From Pseudomonadota bacterium (lineage in GTDB: Bacteria > Pseudomonadota > Alphaproteobacteria > Sphingomonadales > Sphingomonadaceae): a stretch of 33,515 bases of DNA. Positions 15,215 to 22,934 of the stretch are shown here, one piece after another. The translations under genes and the position numbers were made by a program. Location of the stretch: positions 1-33,515 of the forward strand of contig JAEZHP010000025.1 in the NCBI GenBank assembly GCA_023416515.1, read 5' to 3'. Numbering within the stretch: position 1 is the first letter of the stretch; every line of letters starts with the position of its first letter. Below the pieces are notes generated by a model. That model had not been told where the DNA came from and made no database searches. It saw nothing but the letters and a program-made list of their open reading frames with translations.

Positions 15215-16326
15215 GCCAGGCCAAGACGGTGGTGGTGCTGGGGTCCTATGCACCGTCGCTGATATTGTTCAGGGGGCCGCTGATCGCCGAGCTCGTGCGC
15301 CGCGGGCATCGGGTCGTTGCCATGGCTCCGGACATCGGCGGCGACGTCGCCGAGCAGCTGATGGCGATCGGCGCCGAGCCGCGTCAGGTCGATCTCGTCA
15401 ATTCCAGCCTAGGCCCTTTTTCGACCCTGAAGACGCTGGCCGCTCTGCGCCGGACCTTCAGGGAGATTAGGCCGGACGCGGTCCTGTCCTACACGATCAA
15501 GCCGGTGACCCTCGGGAGCATTGCCGCCGCCTCGGCGGGGGTGCCCAAAATCATCGCGCTGATCACCGGGCTGGGCTTCGCCTTCATTCCCGGAGCGGGC
15601 GCTAAGCGGCGCATCGGCCGTGCCGTCGCGACGATCCTCTACCGGCAGGCGCTGAAGAAGGCGCATGTCGTCATCTTCCAGAACCCCGACGACCGGCAGT
15701 TCTTCGCTGAGAAGGGCCTGCTCGGCCGCAAGGAGGCCACCGTGGTCAACGGCTCCGGGATCGACCTGGCCCAGTTCACTCCCGCGCCGCTTCCGACCGA
15801 GCCGCGATTCCTGATGGTCTCGCGCCTCCTGGGCGACAAGGGCGTTCGCGAATATGCGCAGGCCGCCACCGCGCTCAAGGCCAGGCACCCGCGGGTGAAA
15901 TTCGGGCTGGTCGGCTATTTCGACCCGTCGCCTGACGGCATCACCCGCGAAGAGTTCGAAAGCTGGAACGGCGCAATCGACTTCATGGGCAAGCTCGACG
16001 ACGTCCGGCCGGCGATCGCCGATGCCAGCGTCTACGTCCTTCCTTCCTATCGCGAGGGTACGCCGCGCTCGTCGCTCGAGGCGATGGCGATGGGACGGCC
16101 GATCGTCACCACCGACGCCGTCGGCTGCCGCGAGACCGTCGAGGACGGGGTCAACGGCTTCCTGGTCGACGTGCGCAGCGCGCAAAGCCTCGCCGAGGGC
16201 ATGGAGAAGTTCATCCGAGACCCCTCGCTGATCGCGCCGATGGGCGCCAAGTCGCGCGAGCTCGCCGAGCGCAAGTTCGACGTTCACCGCGTCAACGACT
16301 CCATCCTCGCCGCAGCGGGACTCTGA
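15211..16326 (+). CDS. GT4 glycosyltransferase (PglA/WlbH-like)
   Basis: 371 residues in two Rossmann-like halves (GT-B fold). The N-terminal half has FRGPLIAELVRRGHRVVAMAPD and the segment DAVLSYTIKPVTLGSIAA typical of the PglA/WbpT/WlbH branch. The C-terminal half has FLMVSRLLGDKGVREYAQA and the nucleotide-sugar site EGTPRSSLEAMAMGRPIVTT, with the EX7E glutamates. Members of this branch add the second sugar to an undecaprenyl-diphosphate-linked amino sugar. The ATG overlaps the upstream stop (ATGA), and the PglC-like gene begins 2 bases after its stop, so the three genes are one operon. Donor sugar is unknown. Confidence 0.9.
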   Translation: MSQAKTVVVLGSYAPSLILFRGPLIAELVRRGHRVVAMAPDIGGDVAEQLMAIGAEPRQVDLVNSSLGPFSTLKTLAALRRTFREIRPDAVLSYTIKPVTLGSIAAASAGVPKIIALITGLGFAFIPGAGAKRRIGRAVATILYRQALKKAHVVIFQNPDDRQFFAEKGLLGRKEATVVNGSGIDLAQFTPAPLPTEPRFLMVSRLLGDKGVREYAQAATALKARHPRVKFGLVGYFDPSPDGITREEFESWNGAIDFMGKLDDVRPAIADASVYVLPSYREGTPRSSLEAMAMGRPIVTTDAVGCRETVEDGVNGFLVDVRSAQSLAEGMEKFIRDPSLIAPMGAKSRELAERKFDVHRVNDSILAAAGL

Positions 16327-16328
16327 GC

Positions 16329-16961
16329 ATGGCCAAGCGCTTGCTCGACATCGTCGTAGCCGGCCTCGCTCTGGTGATCGGAGCGCCCTTCCTCCTCATC
16401 ATCGCCCTTGTGGTGCTCGCGACGATGGGCCGGCCGGTCCTGTTCCGCCAGCAGCGCCCGGGCCTTCACGGCAGGCCGTTCCAGCTTCTCAAGTTCCGCA
16501 CCATGCTGAGCGATGCGAAGCTCGGCACCGACGTCGCCTCCGATGCTCGGCGGCTCACCCGAACCGGCCGCCTCCTTCGGGCGACCAGCCTCGACGAGCT
16601 GCCGGAGCTGTGGAATGTGCTCCGCGGTGACATGAGCCTTGTCGGGCCGCGTCCTTTGCTGATGCAATATCTCGGCCGCTACACGCCCGAGCAGGCGCGC
16701 CGCCACGACGTCCGCCCCGGTCTCACCGGCTGGGCCCAGGTCAACGGACGCAATGCGCTGTCGTGGGAGGAGAAGTTCGCGCTCGATACCTGGTATGTCG
16801 ACAACCGCTCCTTCTGGCTGGACCTCAAGATCATCCTGATGACGGCCGCGAGCCTGTTCCGGCCCCACGGGATCAGCGCCGAAGGTTCGGCGACGATGCC
16901 GGAATTCATGGGCTCGACCCCGCAGCCCAGCCAGCCGGAGGCCTCCCGCCGCTTCCCTTGA
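16329..16961 (+). CDS. PglC-like phosphoglycosyl transferase (initiating sugar-1-phosphate transferase)
   Basis: 210 residues, the small monotopic class. It links a sugar-1-phosphate from a UDP-sugar to undecaprenyl phosphate at the inner membrane and so starts the repeat unit. A hydrophobic re-entrant helix covers ~6-31 (VVAGLALVIGAPFLLIIALVVL), then FRQQRPGLHGRPFQLLKFRTM. TSLDELPELWNVLRGDMS carries the catalytic Asp-Glu pair, followed by VGPRPLLMQYLGRY, RPGLTGWAQVNGRN and a C-terminal WYVDNRSFWLDLKI. It lacks the extra N-terminal membrane domain of WcaJ/WbaP proteins, so it belongs with PglC/WlbG/WbpL-partner enzymes that use diamino-trideoxy sugars. Its position between the GT4 and the aminotransferase/dehydratase genes supports the same substrate. 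Confidence 0.92.
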   Translation: MAKRLLDIVVAGLALVIGAPFLLIIALVVLATMGRPVLFRQQRPGLHGRPFQLLKFRTMLSDAKLGTDVASDARRLTRTGRLLRATSLDELPELWNVLRGDMSLVGPRPLLMQYLGRYTPEQARRHDVRPGLTGWAQVNGRNALSWEEKFALDTWYVDNRSFWLDLKIILMTAASLFRPHGISAEGSATMPEFMGSTPQPSQPEASRRFP

Positions 16962-17007
16962 GGAGCGGATCGCGGTAGAGCGGCGCAAAGATTTTCAGGG
17001 AATTTCA

Positions 17008-18228
17008 ATGTCGGTCGCGAACAAGGGGAACCGTGACGTCGCGGCGCCGTCTCAGGACCTCGCGCCTCGTCCGGACGAAGCCTGGCCCTTCTATGCCGAG
17101 GACGAGGTCGAGGCGGCCGCGAACGTGCTTCGGTCGGGCAAGGTCAACCAATGGACCGGGCCCGACGTCTTCGCTTTCCAGGACGCCTGCACGAAGCGCT
17201 TCGGCGGCGGCAACGGGATCGCGCTCGCCAACGGCTCGCTCGCGCTCGAGCTTGCGCTGAAAGCGTTCGGAATCGGCCCCGGCGACGAGGTCGTCGTGAC
17301 GCCGCGCACCTTCGTCGCCTCCGCCTTCTGCGCCATGCTCGTCGGAGCGACCCCGGTGTTCGCCGACGTGGATCCGGACAGCGGCAACATCACGCCCGAG
17401 ACGATCTCCAAAGTCCTGACCGAGCGAACCAAGGCGATCATCCCCGTCCATCTCGGCGGCTGGCCGGCCGACATGCCCGGGATCATGGCGCTTGCCGCTC
17501 CGCGCGGGATCAAGGTGATCGAGGACTGCGCCCAGTCGCAGGGCGCCGCCATCGGCGGCCGCAGCGCCGGTAGCTTCGGCGACGCCGCGGCTTTCTCCTT
17601 CTGCCAGGACAAGATCATCACCACCGGCGGCGAAGGCGGCTTCCTCAGCTTCCAGGACCGTCAGGCGTGGGAATGGGCCTGGTCGTTCAAGGATCATGGC
17701 AAGAGCTGGGTGAAGGTGAATACGCCGGCCGTCAATCCGGGCATGTTCCGCTGGCTTCACGACAATGTCGGCACCAACTGGCGGCTGAGCGGCCCGCAGG
17801 CGGCGATCGGCCTCGCCCAGCTCGCCAAGCTCGAGTCCTGGACCGAGGCGCGCACCCGCAACGCGGCGATCTATACGCAGGCGTTGAAGGACATCCGCGG
17901 GCTGCGCGTTCCCACTCCCGGCGACGGCGTGACCCACGCTTATTACCGCCACTATTTCTACGTCGACGCGCCGGAGGGCGAGGCTGAGCGGCTTCGCTCC
18001 GAAATCCTGCGCCGGGCGGCGGAAGCGAAGCTTCGGCTGTTCTCGGGCTCGTGCAGCGAGGTCTATCGCGAGGCGGCGTTCGCTTCGCTGCCCGCGCCCG
18101 ATTGCCCGGTCGCGCGGACGCTGACCGGCAGCAGCCTCGCCGTCGAGGTGCACCCGACCCTGCGCTCCGACTTGACCGAGCAGCGCGCCGAGGCGCTCGC
18201 CAAGATCATCGGGGAGGTTTTGGCCTGA
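17008..18228 (+). CDS. DegT/DnrJ/EryC1/StrS sugar aminotransferase (PglE/WlbF-type role)
   Basis: 406 residues, a PLP-dependent fold type I enzyme. IALANGSLALELALKAFGIGPGDEVVVTPRTF, the VFADVD segment, VIEDCAQSQGA and FSFCQDKIITTGGEGG are family signatures; K202 is the expected PLP lysine. The start is supported by AGGGA seven bases before the ATG. It directly precedes the WbpM/PglF-like dehydratase (2-base gap), so the natural substrate is UDP-4-keto-6-deoxy-GlcNAc, giving a UDP-4-amino-2,4,6-trideoxyhexose. Gene order with the preceding GT and phosphoglycosyl transferase recalls the Bordetella wlbF-G-H-L set. Whether the 4-amino group is gluco- or galacto-configured cannot be read here. No PglD-type acetyltransferase gene adjoins it. 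Confidence 0.88.
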   Translation: MSVANKGNRDVAAPSQDLAPRPDEAWPFYAEDEVEAAANVLRSGKVNQWTGPDVFAFQDACTKRFGGGNGIALANGSLALELALKAFGIGPGDEVVVTPRTFVASAFCAMLVGATPVFADVDPDSGNITPETISKVLTERTKAIIPVHLGGWPADMPGIMALAAPRGIKVIEDCAQSQGAAIGGRSAGSFGDAAAFSFCQDKIITTGGEGGFLSFQDRQAWEWAWSFKDHGKSWVKVNTPAVNPGMFRWLHDNVGTNWRLSGPQAAIGLAQLAKLESWTEARTRNAAIYTQALKDIRGLRVPTPGDGVTHAYYRHYFYVDAPEGEAERLRSEILRRAAEAKLRLFSGSCSEVYREAAFASLPAPDCPVARTLTGSSLAVEVHPTLRSDLTEQRAEALAKIIGEVLA

Positions 18229-18230
18229 CC

Positions 18231-20207
18231 ATGAAGACGGTCCGCAACATCTCGCTGAGGAGCCGTGCGCAAAAGCGCATGATCCTGATGGCCTTCGATC
18301 TGATCGCGATGGCACTGGCCTTGTGGGGCGCGTTCAGCGCGCGTCTCGGGATTCTCTATTTCCCGAACGAACCGGTCGTCATCGCCGCTGCGCTGCTGTC
18401 CTTCGTGGTCGGGATCTTCGCCCTGTGGCGGCTTCAGGTCTATCACCTCGTAATCCGCTATTTCGACATGCGCGCGACCGGGAGGATCTTCGCCGCCGCA
18501 GCGCTGGCCGCAGTCGCCTGGGTGGTGCTGATCTATCTCACCCAGCAGCAGATCACCTTCTCGGGAATCGAGATGATGGTGCCGCGCTCGGTCGGCATCA
18601 TCTACTGCGGCTTCCTCTTCCTGATCCTCTTCCTCGGCCGGTACGCCATGCACCTCGGCCTCGCAGCCGCCTGGACTGATGGTACGGGGGAAAAGGGCGG
18701 GCGCGGCATCGCCATTTACGGGGTCAATCCCGCGGGCATCAGCCTTGCCCAGTCCCTTCGCCTCAAGGGCGACCTCCACCTCGCCGCCTTCGTCGAGGAC
18801 GATTCCGCGCTTCACGGCCAGATCATCGCCGGAGTGCCGGTCTATTCGCCAAAGGCATTGCCCGAGCTCGCCCGGAGCCGGCGGGTCGAGGAAGTGCTGC
18901 TCGCCATGCCCAAGGCGTCACGCTCCCAGCGGCTGGCGGCCATCTCGCGGCTGACCGAGCTCAACCTCGCGGTGAAGACGATCCCCGCGCCCGAGGAGAT
19001 CATGTCCGGCCGCTACACGATCAGCGACTTGCGGCCGATCGACGTCGGAGACCTGCTCCGTCGAAGCACGGTCGAACCGCTGAGCGGCCTCATCCGCGAG
19101 GCCGTCGCCGGCCGGACCATCCTCGTGACCGGCGCGGGCGGCTCGATCGGATCGGAGATCTGCCGCCAGGTGCTGCGGGTCCAGCCCAAGAAGCTGGTCC
19201 TGTTCGATCATAGCGAGTTCGCGCTCTACACCATCGAGCAGGAACTGCTCGAGGCGCTGGAGCAGTTGCCCGCCAGCGAACGACCCGAGCTCGCCGCTGA
19301 GATGGGCTCGATGCTCAACGACCAGCTCGTCCGCCGGGTCATCGCCGCCCACGGCATCGACACCATCTACCATGCCGCCGCCTACAAGCATGTGCCGCTG
19401 CTCGAGATGAACGAGCCGGTCGGCGTCGACAACAATGTGTTCGGCACCCTCGTCCTCGCCAAGGCGGCGTTCGACGCGAAGCTCACCCGCTTCACCATGA
19501 TCTCGACCGACAAGGCAGTTCGCCCCAAGAGCGTGATGGGGGCGAGCAAGCGGGTCGCCGAGCTGATCATCCAGGGCCTTGCCGAGCAGGACGGCTGCGC
19601 CACCCGCTTCGGAATCGTTCGCTTCGGAAACGTCCTCGATTCGTCCGGTTCGGTCGTCCAGCGCTTCCGCGAGCAGATCAAGGCGGGCGGACCAGTCACG
19701 GTCACCCATCCCGAGATCACCCGCTTCTTCATGTCGATCCCGGAGGCGACCCAGCTCGTCCTCCAGGCCAGCGCCATGGCCGAGAAGGGCGAGGTGTTCG
19801 TCCTCGACATGGGCGAGCCGGTGAAGATCGCCGATCTTGCCCGCAACATGATCGCCCTGTCGGGAATGACGGTGCGCGACGAGCGCAACCCGACCGGCGA
19901 CATCGCCATCGAATATGTCGGCCTTCGGCCTGGCGAGAAGCTTTACGAGGAGCTGTTCGTCGGCGAGGAGACGTTGCCGACGGCCCATCCGGGGATTCAG
20001 ATGGCGCGGGAGGGTTCGCTGCCCTTCGGCGAGCTCGAGGGCCATCTCGAGACACTGCAAAAGGCGGTGCTCGGCCTCGACTGCGCCGCGGTCCGTGACA
20101 AGCTGAACGAGCTCATCGCGCCGGATCGCGGCCGGCTCAGCTCGGCCGACTTGGAGGAAGAGTCAAACGTCGTCCGGCTCGACGCCAGGAGCGCCGCGGG
20201 CCAGTGA
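18231..20207 (+). CDS. Membrane-bound UDP-GlcNAc 4,6-dehydratase (WbpM/PglF/CapD family)
   Basis: 658 residues, full size for the long membrane-bound branch. Four transmembrane helices lie at ~17-35, 48-68, 86-104 and 120-140, followed by a CoA-binding-like Rossmann domain (160-250) and the catalytic SDR domain. TGAGGSIGSE at 300-309 binds NAD. STDKAVRPKSVMGASKR at 425-441 shows M436 where most SDRs have Tyr, with K440; Met here is characteristic of WbpM/PglF. RFGNVLDSSGSVV and FFMSIPEATQLVLQA are further family signatures. The start is the ATG at 18231, with GGGGAGG 13 bases upstream; a longer in-frame opening from 18051 lies inside the aminotransferase gene and is rejected. The product is UDP-4-keto-6-deoxy-HexNAc, feeding the aminotransferase before it. 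The stop overlaps the next GTG. Confidence 0.95.
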   Translation: MKTVRNISLRSRAQKRMILMAFDLIAMALALWGAFSARLGILYFPNEPVVIAAALLSFVVGIFALWRLQVYHLVIRYFDMRATGRIFAAAALAAVAWVVLIYLTQQQITFSGIEMMVPRSVGIIYCGFLFLILFLGRYAMHLGLAAAWTDGTGEKGGRGIAIYGVNPAGISLAQSLRLKGDLHLAAFVEDDSALHGQIIAGVPVYSPKALPELARSRRVEEVLLAMPKASRSQRLAAISRLTELNLAVKTIPAPEEIMSGRYTISDLRPIDVGDLLRRSTVEPLSGLIREAVAGRTILVTGAGGSIGSEICRQVLRVQPKKLVLFDHSEFALYTIEQELLEALEQLPASERPELAAEMGSMLNDQLVRRVIAAHGIDTIYHAAAYKHVPLLEMNEPVGVDNNVFGTLVLAKAAFDAKLTRFTMISTDKAVRPKSVMGASKRVAELIIQGLAEQDGCATRFGIVRFGNVLDSSGSVVQRFREQIKAGGPVTVTHPEITRFFMSIPEATQLVLQASAMAEKGEVFVLDMGEPVKIADLARNMIALSGMTVRDERNPTGDIAIEYVGLRPGEKLYEELFVGEETLPTAHPGIQMAREGSLPFGELEGHLETLQKAVLGLDCAAVRDKLNELIAPDRGRLSSADLEEESNVVRLDARSAAGQ

Positions 20208-21784
20208 AGCTTGCAATCATCGTCGACAACGACGCGCTGCCCAGGTTCGCGCGCGAGGCGGTGGACCTGGTCCGCGGCTGCGACGAGGTCACCGTCTTCT
20301 CGTGCACCAACACCAGCCTCAAGCGGAAGGCGCTTCGCCACGGCGCTTATTACGCGCTCAACCTGCGCGCCGTGCGCAATCCCTACACGCGCCTGGTGCG
20401 TGTCGATGAGCTCAGAAAGCGGATCGCGCGGCGGGTCTCGTTCGAGTCCGGCTACGAAGGGGCGTGGCAGACTCTTCCCGACGCGATCATCGACGAGCTG
20501 CGCGGCTTCGACGTCATCCTGAAGTTCGGGATGGGCCTTCTCCGAGTGCCCCCTTCTGAGCGGCTGCCTGCTCCCATCCTGTCCTATCATCATGGCGACC
20601 CCGACAAGTTCCGCGGCCGGCCGGCCGGGTTCTGGGAGATGAGTCAGGGCGAGAAGGTGATGGGCCAGATCGTCCAGGCCATCGGCAACAAGCTTGATGC
20701 CGGCCGTGTGGCGGCCTTCGCCGAGACCAAGGTGTTCCCCTGGTCGTGGCGCGCGACCTTGATCGAGGCCTACCGGCATTCGCCGCTGATCATGGACGAG
20801 GCGGTCCGCAACGCCCTCGCGGGCCGCTGGCTCGACAAGCCCTGCACCGGGCGCAACTACCGGCTTCCGAGCAATTCCTCTGTTGCTCGCTTTGCGCTCG
20901 CGTCGGCGGGGCAACTCGCGCGGCGGGTTCTCTACGGCGCCTTCGTCGAGAAGCGCTGGCAGGTTTCGCTTGCTCCCACCGGCGGCGGCGACGTGCCCGC
21001 CCTCCTTGCCGGCGGGAGCTTTCCCGATCCGGCGAGCTGGCAGACTCTCGACGTGCCCTCCGCCTATACCTTCTACGCCGACCCCTTCTTCAGCAGCGAT
21101 CCTCCGGGAATCCTGGTCGAGGCGTTGCGGGCGGGCAGCGGGATCGGCGAGATCGTGCTGGTCGCCGACGAGCATCGCCGCGTGTCCGATGCACCCAACC
21201 ACGTCTCCTACCCAGCCACGTTCGAGCATGGCGGGCGCCAATATGTCATTCCGGAGATGGTCGCTTGCTCGAGCCCGCGCATCTTCACATTCGAAGAGGG
21301 CGTGCTGAGCGACGTTGGCCCGCTCCGCGTCGCCGGCGATCCGAGGCTCCTCGACCCGACGCTCGTCGCCCATGACGGCCGTCTCTACCTGTTCGGCAAC
21401 GACCTCGCACTCGGCGCCAACACCTTGCTCCTGTGGTCCGCCGAGAGCCTGGAGGATGAATTTCAACCGCATCCGGCCAGCCCGGTACGAGTCTCTCCGC
21501 AAGGCGCGCGAATGGCCGGCAACATCGTCCGGGCCGGCAACCGACTGATCCGGCTCGGCCAGGATTTCACCTCCGGCTATGGCGACGGCATCATCGGCTT
21601 CGAGATCGAGGCGCTGACCTCCGACAGCTATCGCGAGAGGCGGCTCGGCAGCCTGCGGTTCAACGACCGTCGCGGCCCGCACACGCTCAATGTGCGCGGC
21701 GGCGAGATGGTGTTCGACTGGTATCTCGACCGGGCCTCCCCGCTCGCCAGCTTCCGCCGCCTCGCCGCACGCTTGAGAAGCTAA
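20204..21784 (+). CDS. Fusion: formyltransferase-like domain plus GINT1-N-like beta-propeller domain
   Basis: 526 residues, apparently two domains. Residues ~1-215 resemble the formyltransferase fold: MKLAIIVDN start, DVILKFGMGLL (103-113), SYHHGDPDKFRGRPAGFWE (127-145), and NKLDAGRV (162-169). H129 and D165 match the catalytic His and Asp of methionyl-tRNA formyltransferase; the usual Asn two residues before the His is Ser127. Residues ~286-526 have blade-like repeats: YADPFF (291-296), HVSYPATFEHGGRQYVIPEM (333-352), LLDPTLVAHDGRLYLFG (382-398) and RAGNRLIRLGQDFTSGYG. These resemble the five-bladed N-terminal domain found in glucosamine inositolphosphorylceramide transferase (GINT1) relatives. 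GTG overlaps the dehydratase stop (GTGA), implying coupled expression. A role in N-formylating the 4-amino sugar made by the two preceding genes is inferred. The propeller's role is unknown. The stop shares bases with the convergent gene. Confidence 0.72.
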   Translation: MKLAIIVDNDALPRFAREAVDLVRGCDEVTVFSCTNTSLKRKALRHGAYYALNLRAVRNPYTRLVRVDELRKRIARRVSFESGYEGAWQTLPDAIIDELRGFDVILKFGMGLLRVPPSERLPAPILSYHHGDPDKFRGRPAGFWEMSQGEKVMGQIVQAIGNKLDAGRVAAFAETKVFPWSWRATLIEAYRHSPLIMDEAVRNALAGRWLDKPCTGRNYRLPSNSSVARFALASAGQLARRVLYGAFVEKRWQVSLAPTGGGDVPALLAGGSFPDPASWQTLDVPSAYTFYADPFFSSDPPGILVEALRAGSGIGEIVLVADEHRRVSDAPNHVSYPATFEHGGRQYVIPEMVACSSPRIFTFEEGVLSDVGPLRVAGDPRLLDPTLVAHDGRLYLFGNDLALGANTLLLWSAESLEDEFQPHPASPVRVSPQGARMAGNIVRAGNRLIRLGQDFTSGYGDGIIGFEIEALTSDSYRERRLGSLRFNDRRGPHTLNVRGGEMVFDWYLDRASPLASFRRLAARLRS

Positions 21785-22914
21785 GCGGCCTCCGCCCCTA
21801 GCGCTTGAAGAGCCTCGATCACCCGGTCCTGGTCGGCCGGCGTGAGATAGGGGCTCATCGGCAGGCTGAAGACCCGGCTGCTGGCGTCTTCGGAGACCGG
21901 GAAGTCGCCTTCCTTGTGGCCGAGGTCGGCGAGCGCAGTCTGCAGGTGCAGGGGCCTGGCATAATAGATCGTCGTCGGGACACCGGACTTCTTCAGTTCG
22001 GCCATGACCCTGGTCCGTTCCTCGCCGCTTCGCGCGAGCACCGAATATTGCGCCCAGCTGCTGACATAGCCGTCCGGCACGTGCGGCGCCTGAAGCCAGT
22101 TGGGCAGACCCTGACGATAGCGTTCGGCGACCTTCTGGCGCTGCTCGAGCTCGGCCGGGAAGGCGGCCAGCTTCTCGATCAGGATCGCCGCCTGGATCGT
22201 GTCGAGCCGGCTGTTGGTGCCGATCCGGACATTGTCATATTTGTCCTCGCCCTTGCCGTGCACGCGAAGCGAGCGGAGCCGGTCGGCGAGCTCGTCGTCG
22301 TCGGTGAAGATCGCACCGCCGTCGCCGTAGCAGCCGAGCGGCTTGGCCGGGAAGAAGCTGGTCGTCGCCACCCGCCCGAAGGCGCAGGCGCGGCGGCCGT
22401 GGAGTGCGCCGCCGAAGCCCTGCGCGGCGTCCTCGATAAGGTCGAGACCATGGCGGGCGCAGATCGGCTCGATCGCTTCGTAATTGGCGGGAAGGCCGAA
22501 CAGGTCGACCGTCATCACCGCGCGCGGCTTCCACTCTCCCTCACTCGAGGTGCGCTCGATCGCCGCCTCGAGAGCCGCCGGATCGATGTTGAAGGTCACC
22601 GGGTCGATGTCGGCGAAGACCGGCCTTGCCCCGGCGAGGACGATCGCCTCGGCCGTCGCGAAGAAGGTGAATGGCGTCGTGAACACCGCATCGCCCGCGC
22701 CAATGCCAAGCGCCTTCAGAGCGAGCACCAGCGCGTCGGTCCCGTTGGCGCAGCCGATCGCGTGGCGGACTCCGCAATAGTCCGCGAGCCCGCGCTCCAG
22801 CTCGGCAACCTCGGGCCCCATGATGTAGCCCCCATGGTCGAGCACCGCCCTGACCCGGCGGTCGATGCGCTCCTGGAGCTCGGCGTACTGCGCCTTCAGG
22901 TCGATGAATTCCAT
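21781..22914 (-). CDS. WbpE-like UDP-sugar 3-aminotransferase (DegT/DnrJ/EryC1/StrS family)
   Basis: 377 residues, PLP-dependent. MEFIDLKAQYAELQERID, GGYIMGPEVAELE, CANGTDALVLALKALGIG, the VFADIDPVTFNIDP segment, EDAAQGFGG and FFPAKPLGCYGDGGAIFT (PLP lysine K191) follow the WbpE/WlbC pattern closely. Those enzymes convert UDP-3-keto-GlcNAcA to UDP-GlcNAc(3NH2)A. The start at 22914 has GGGAGG five bases upstream, better than the GTG-type opening at 22926. The WbpB/WlbA-type 3-dehydrogenase that must precede it is not in the window, so either it lies outside or the substrate differs. The tviB and wecB products would fit upstream and downstream in a 2,3-diamino-uronic acid pathway. It is followed in the opposite direction by the fusion gene, with shared stop bases (CTAA). 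Confidence 0.88.
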   Translation of the reverse strand: MEFIDLKAQYAELQERIDRRVRAVLDHGGYIMGPEVAELERGLADYCGVRHAIGCANGTDALVLALKALGIGAGDAVFTTPFTFFATAEAIVLAGARPVFADIDPVTFNIDPAALEAAIERTSSEGEWKPRAVMTVDLFGLPANYEAIEPICARHGLDLIEDAAQGFGGALHGRRACAFGRVATTSFFPAKPLGCYGDGGAIFTDDDELADRLRSLRVHGKGEDKYDNVRIGTNSRLDTIQAAILIEKLAAFPAELEQRQKVAERYRQGLPNWLQAPHVPDGYVSSWAQYSVLARSGEERTRVMAELKKSGVPTTIYYARPLHLQTALADLGHKEGDFPVSEDASSRVFSLPMSPYLTPADQDRVIEALQALGAEAA

Positions 22915-22934
22915 TGTTCCTCCCACTGAACCCT

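Noticed and set aside
18051..18230. N-terminal extension of the 4,6-dehydratase to 18051
   Set aside because: The extension lies within the aminotransferase gene and reads as Arg-rich shadow; family proteins start near the ATG at 18231.
17005..18315. 436-codon open frame antisense to the aminotransferase gene
   Set aside because: Sense strand has PLP-enzyme motifs, a ribosome-binding site and operon context; the antisense frame has none.
19997..21682. 561-codon open frame antisense to the fusion gene and the end of the dehydratase gene
   Set aside because: Spans the ends of two confident genes, with no domain motifs; a codon-bias shadow.
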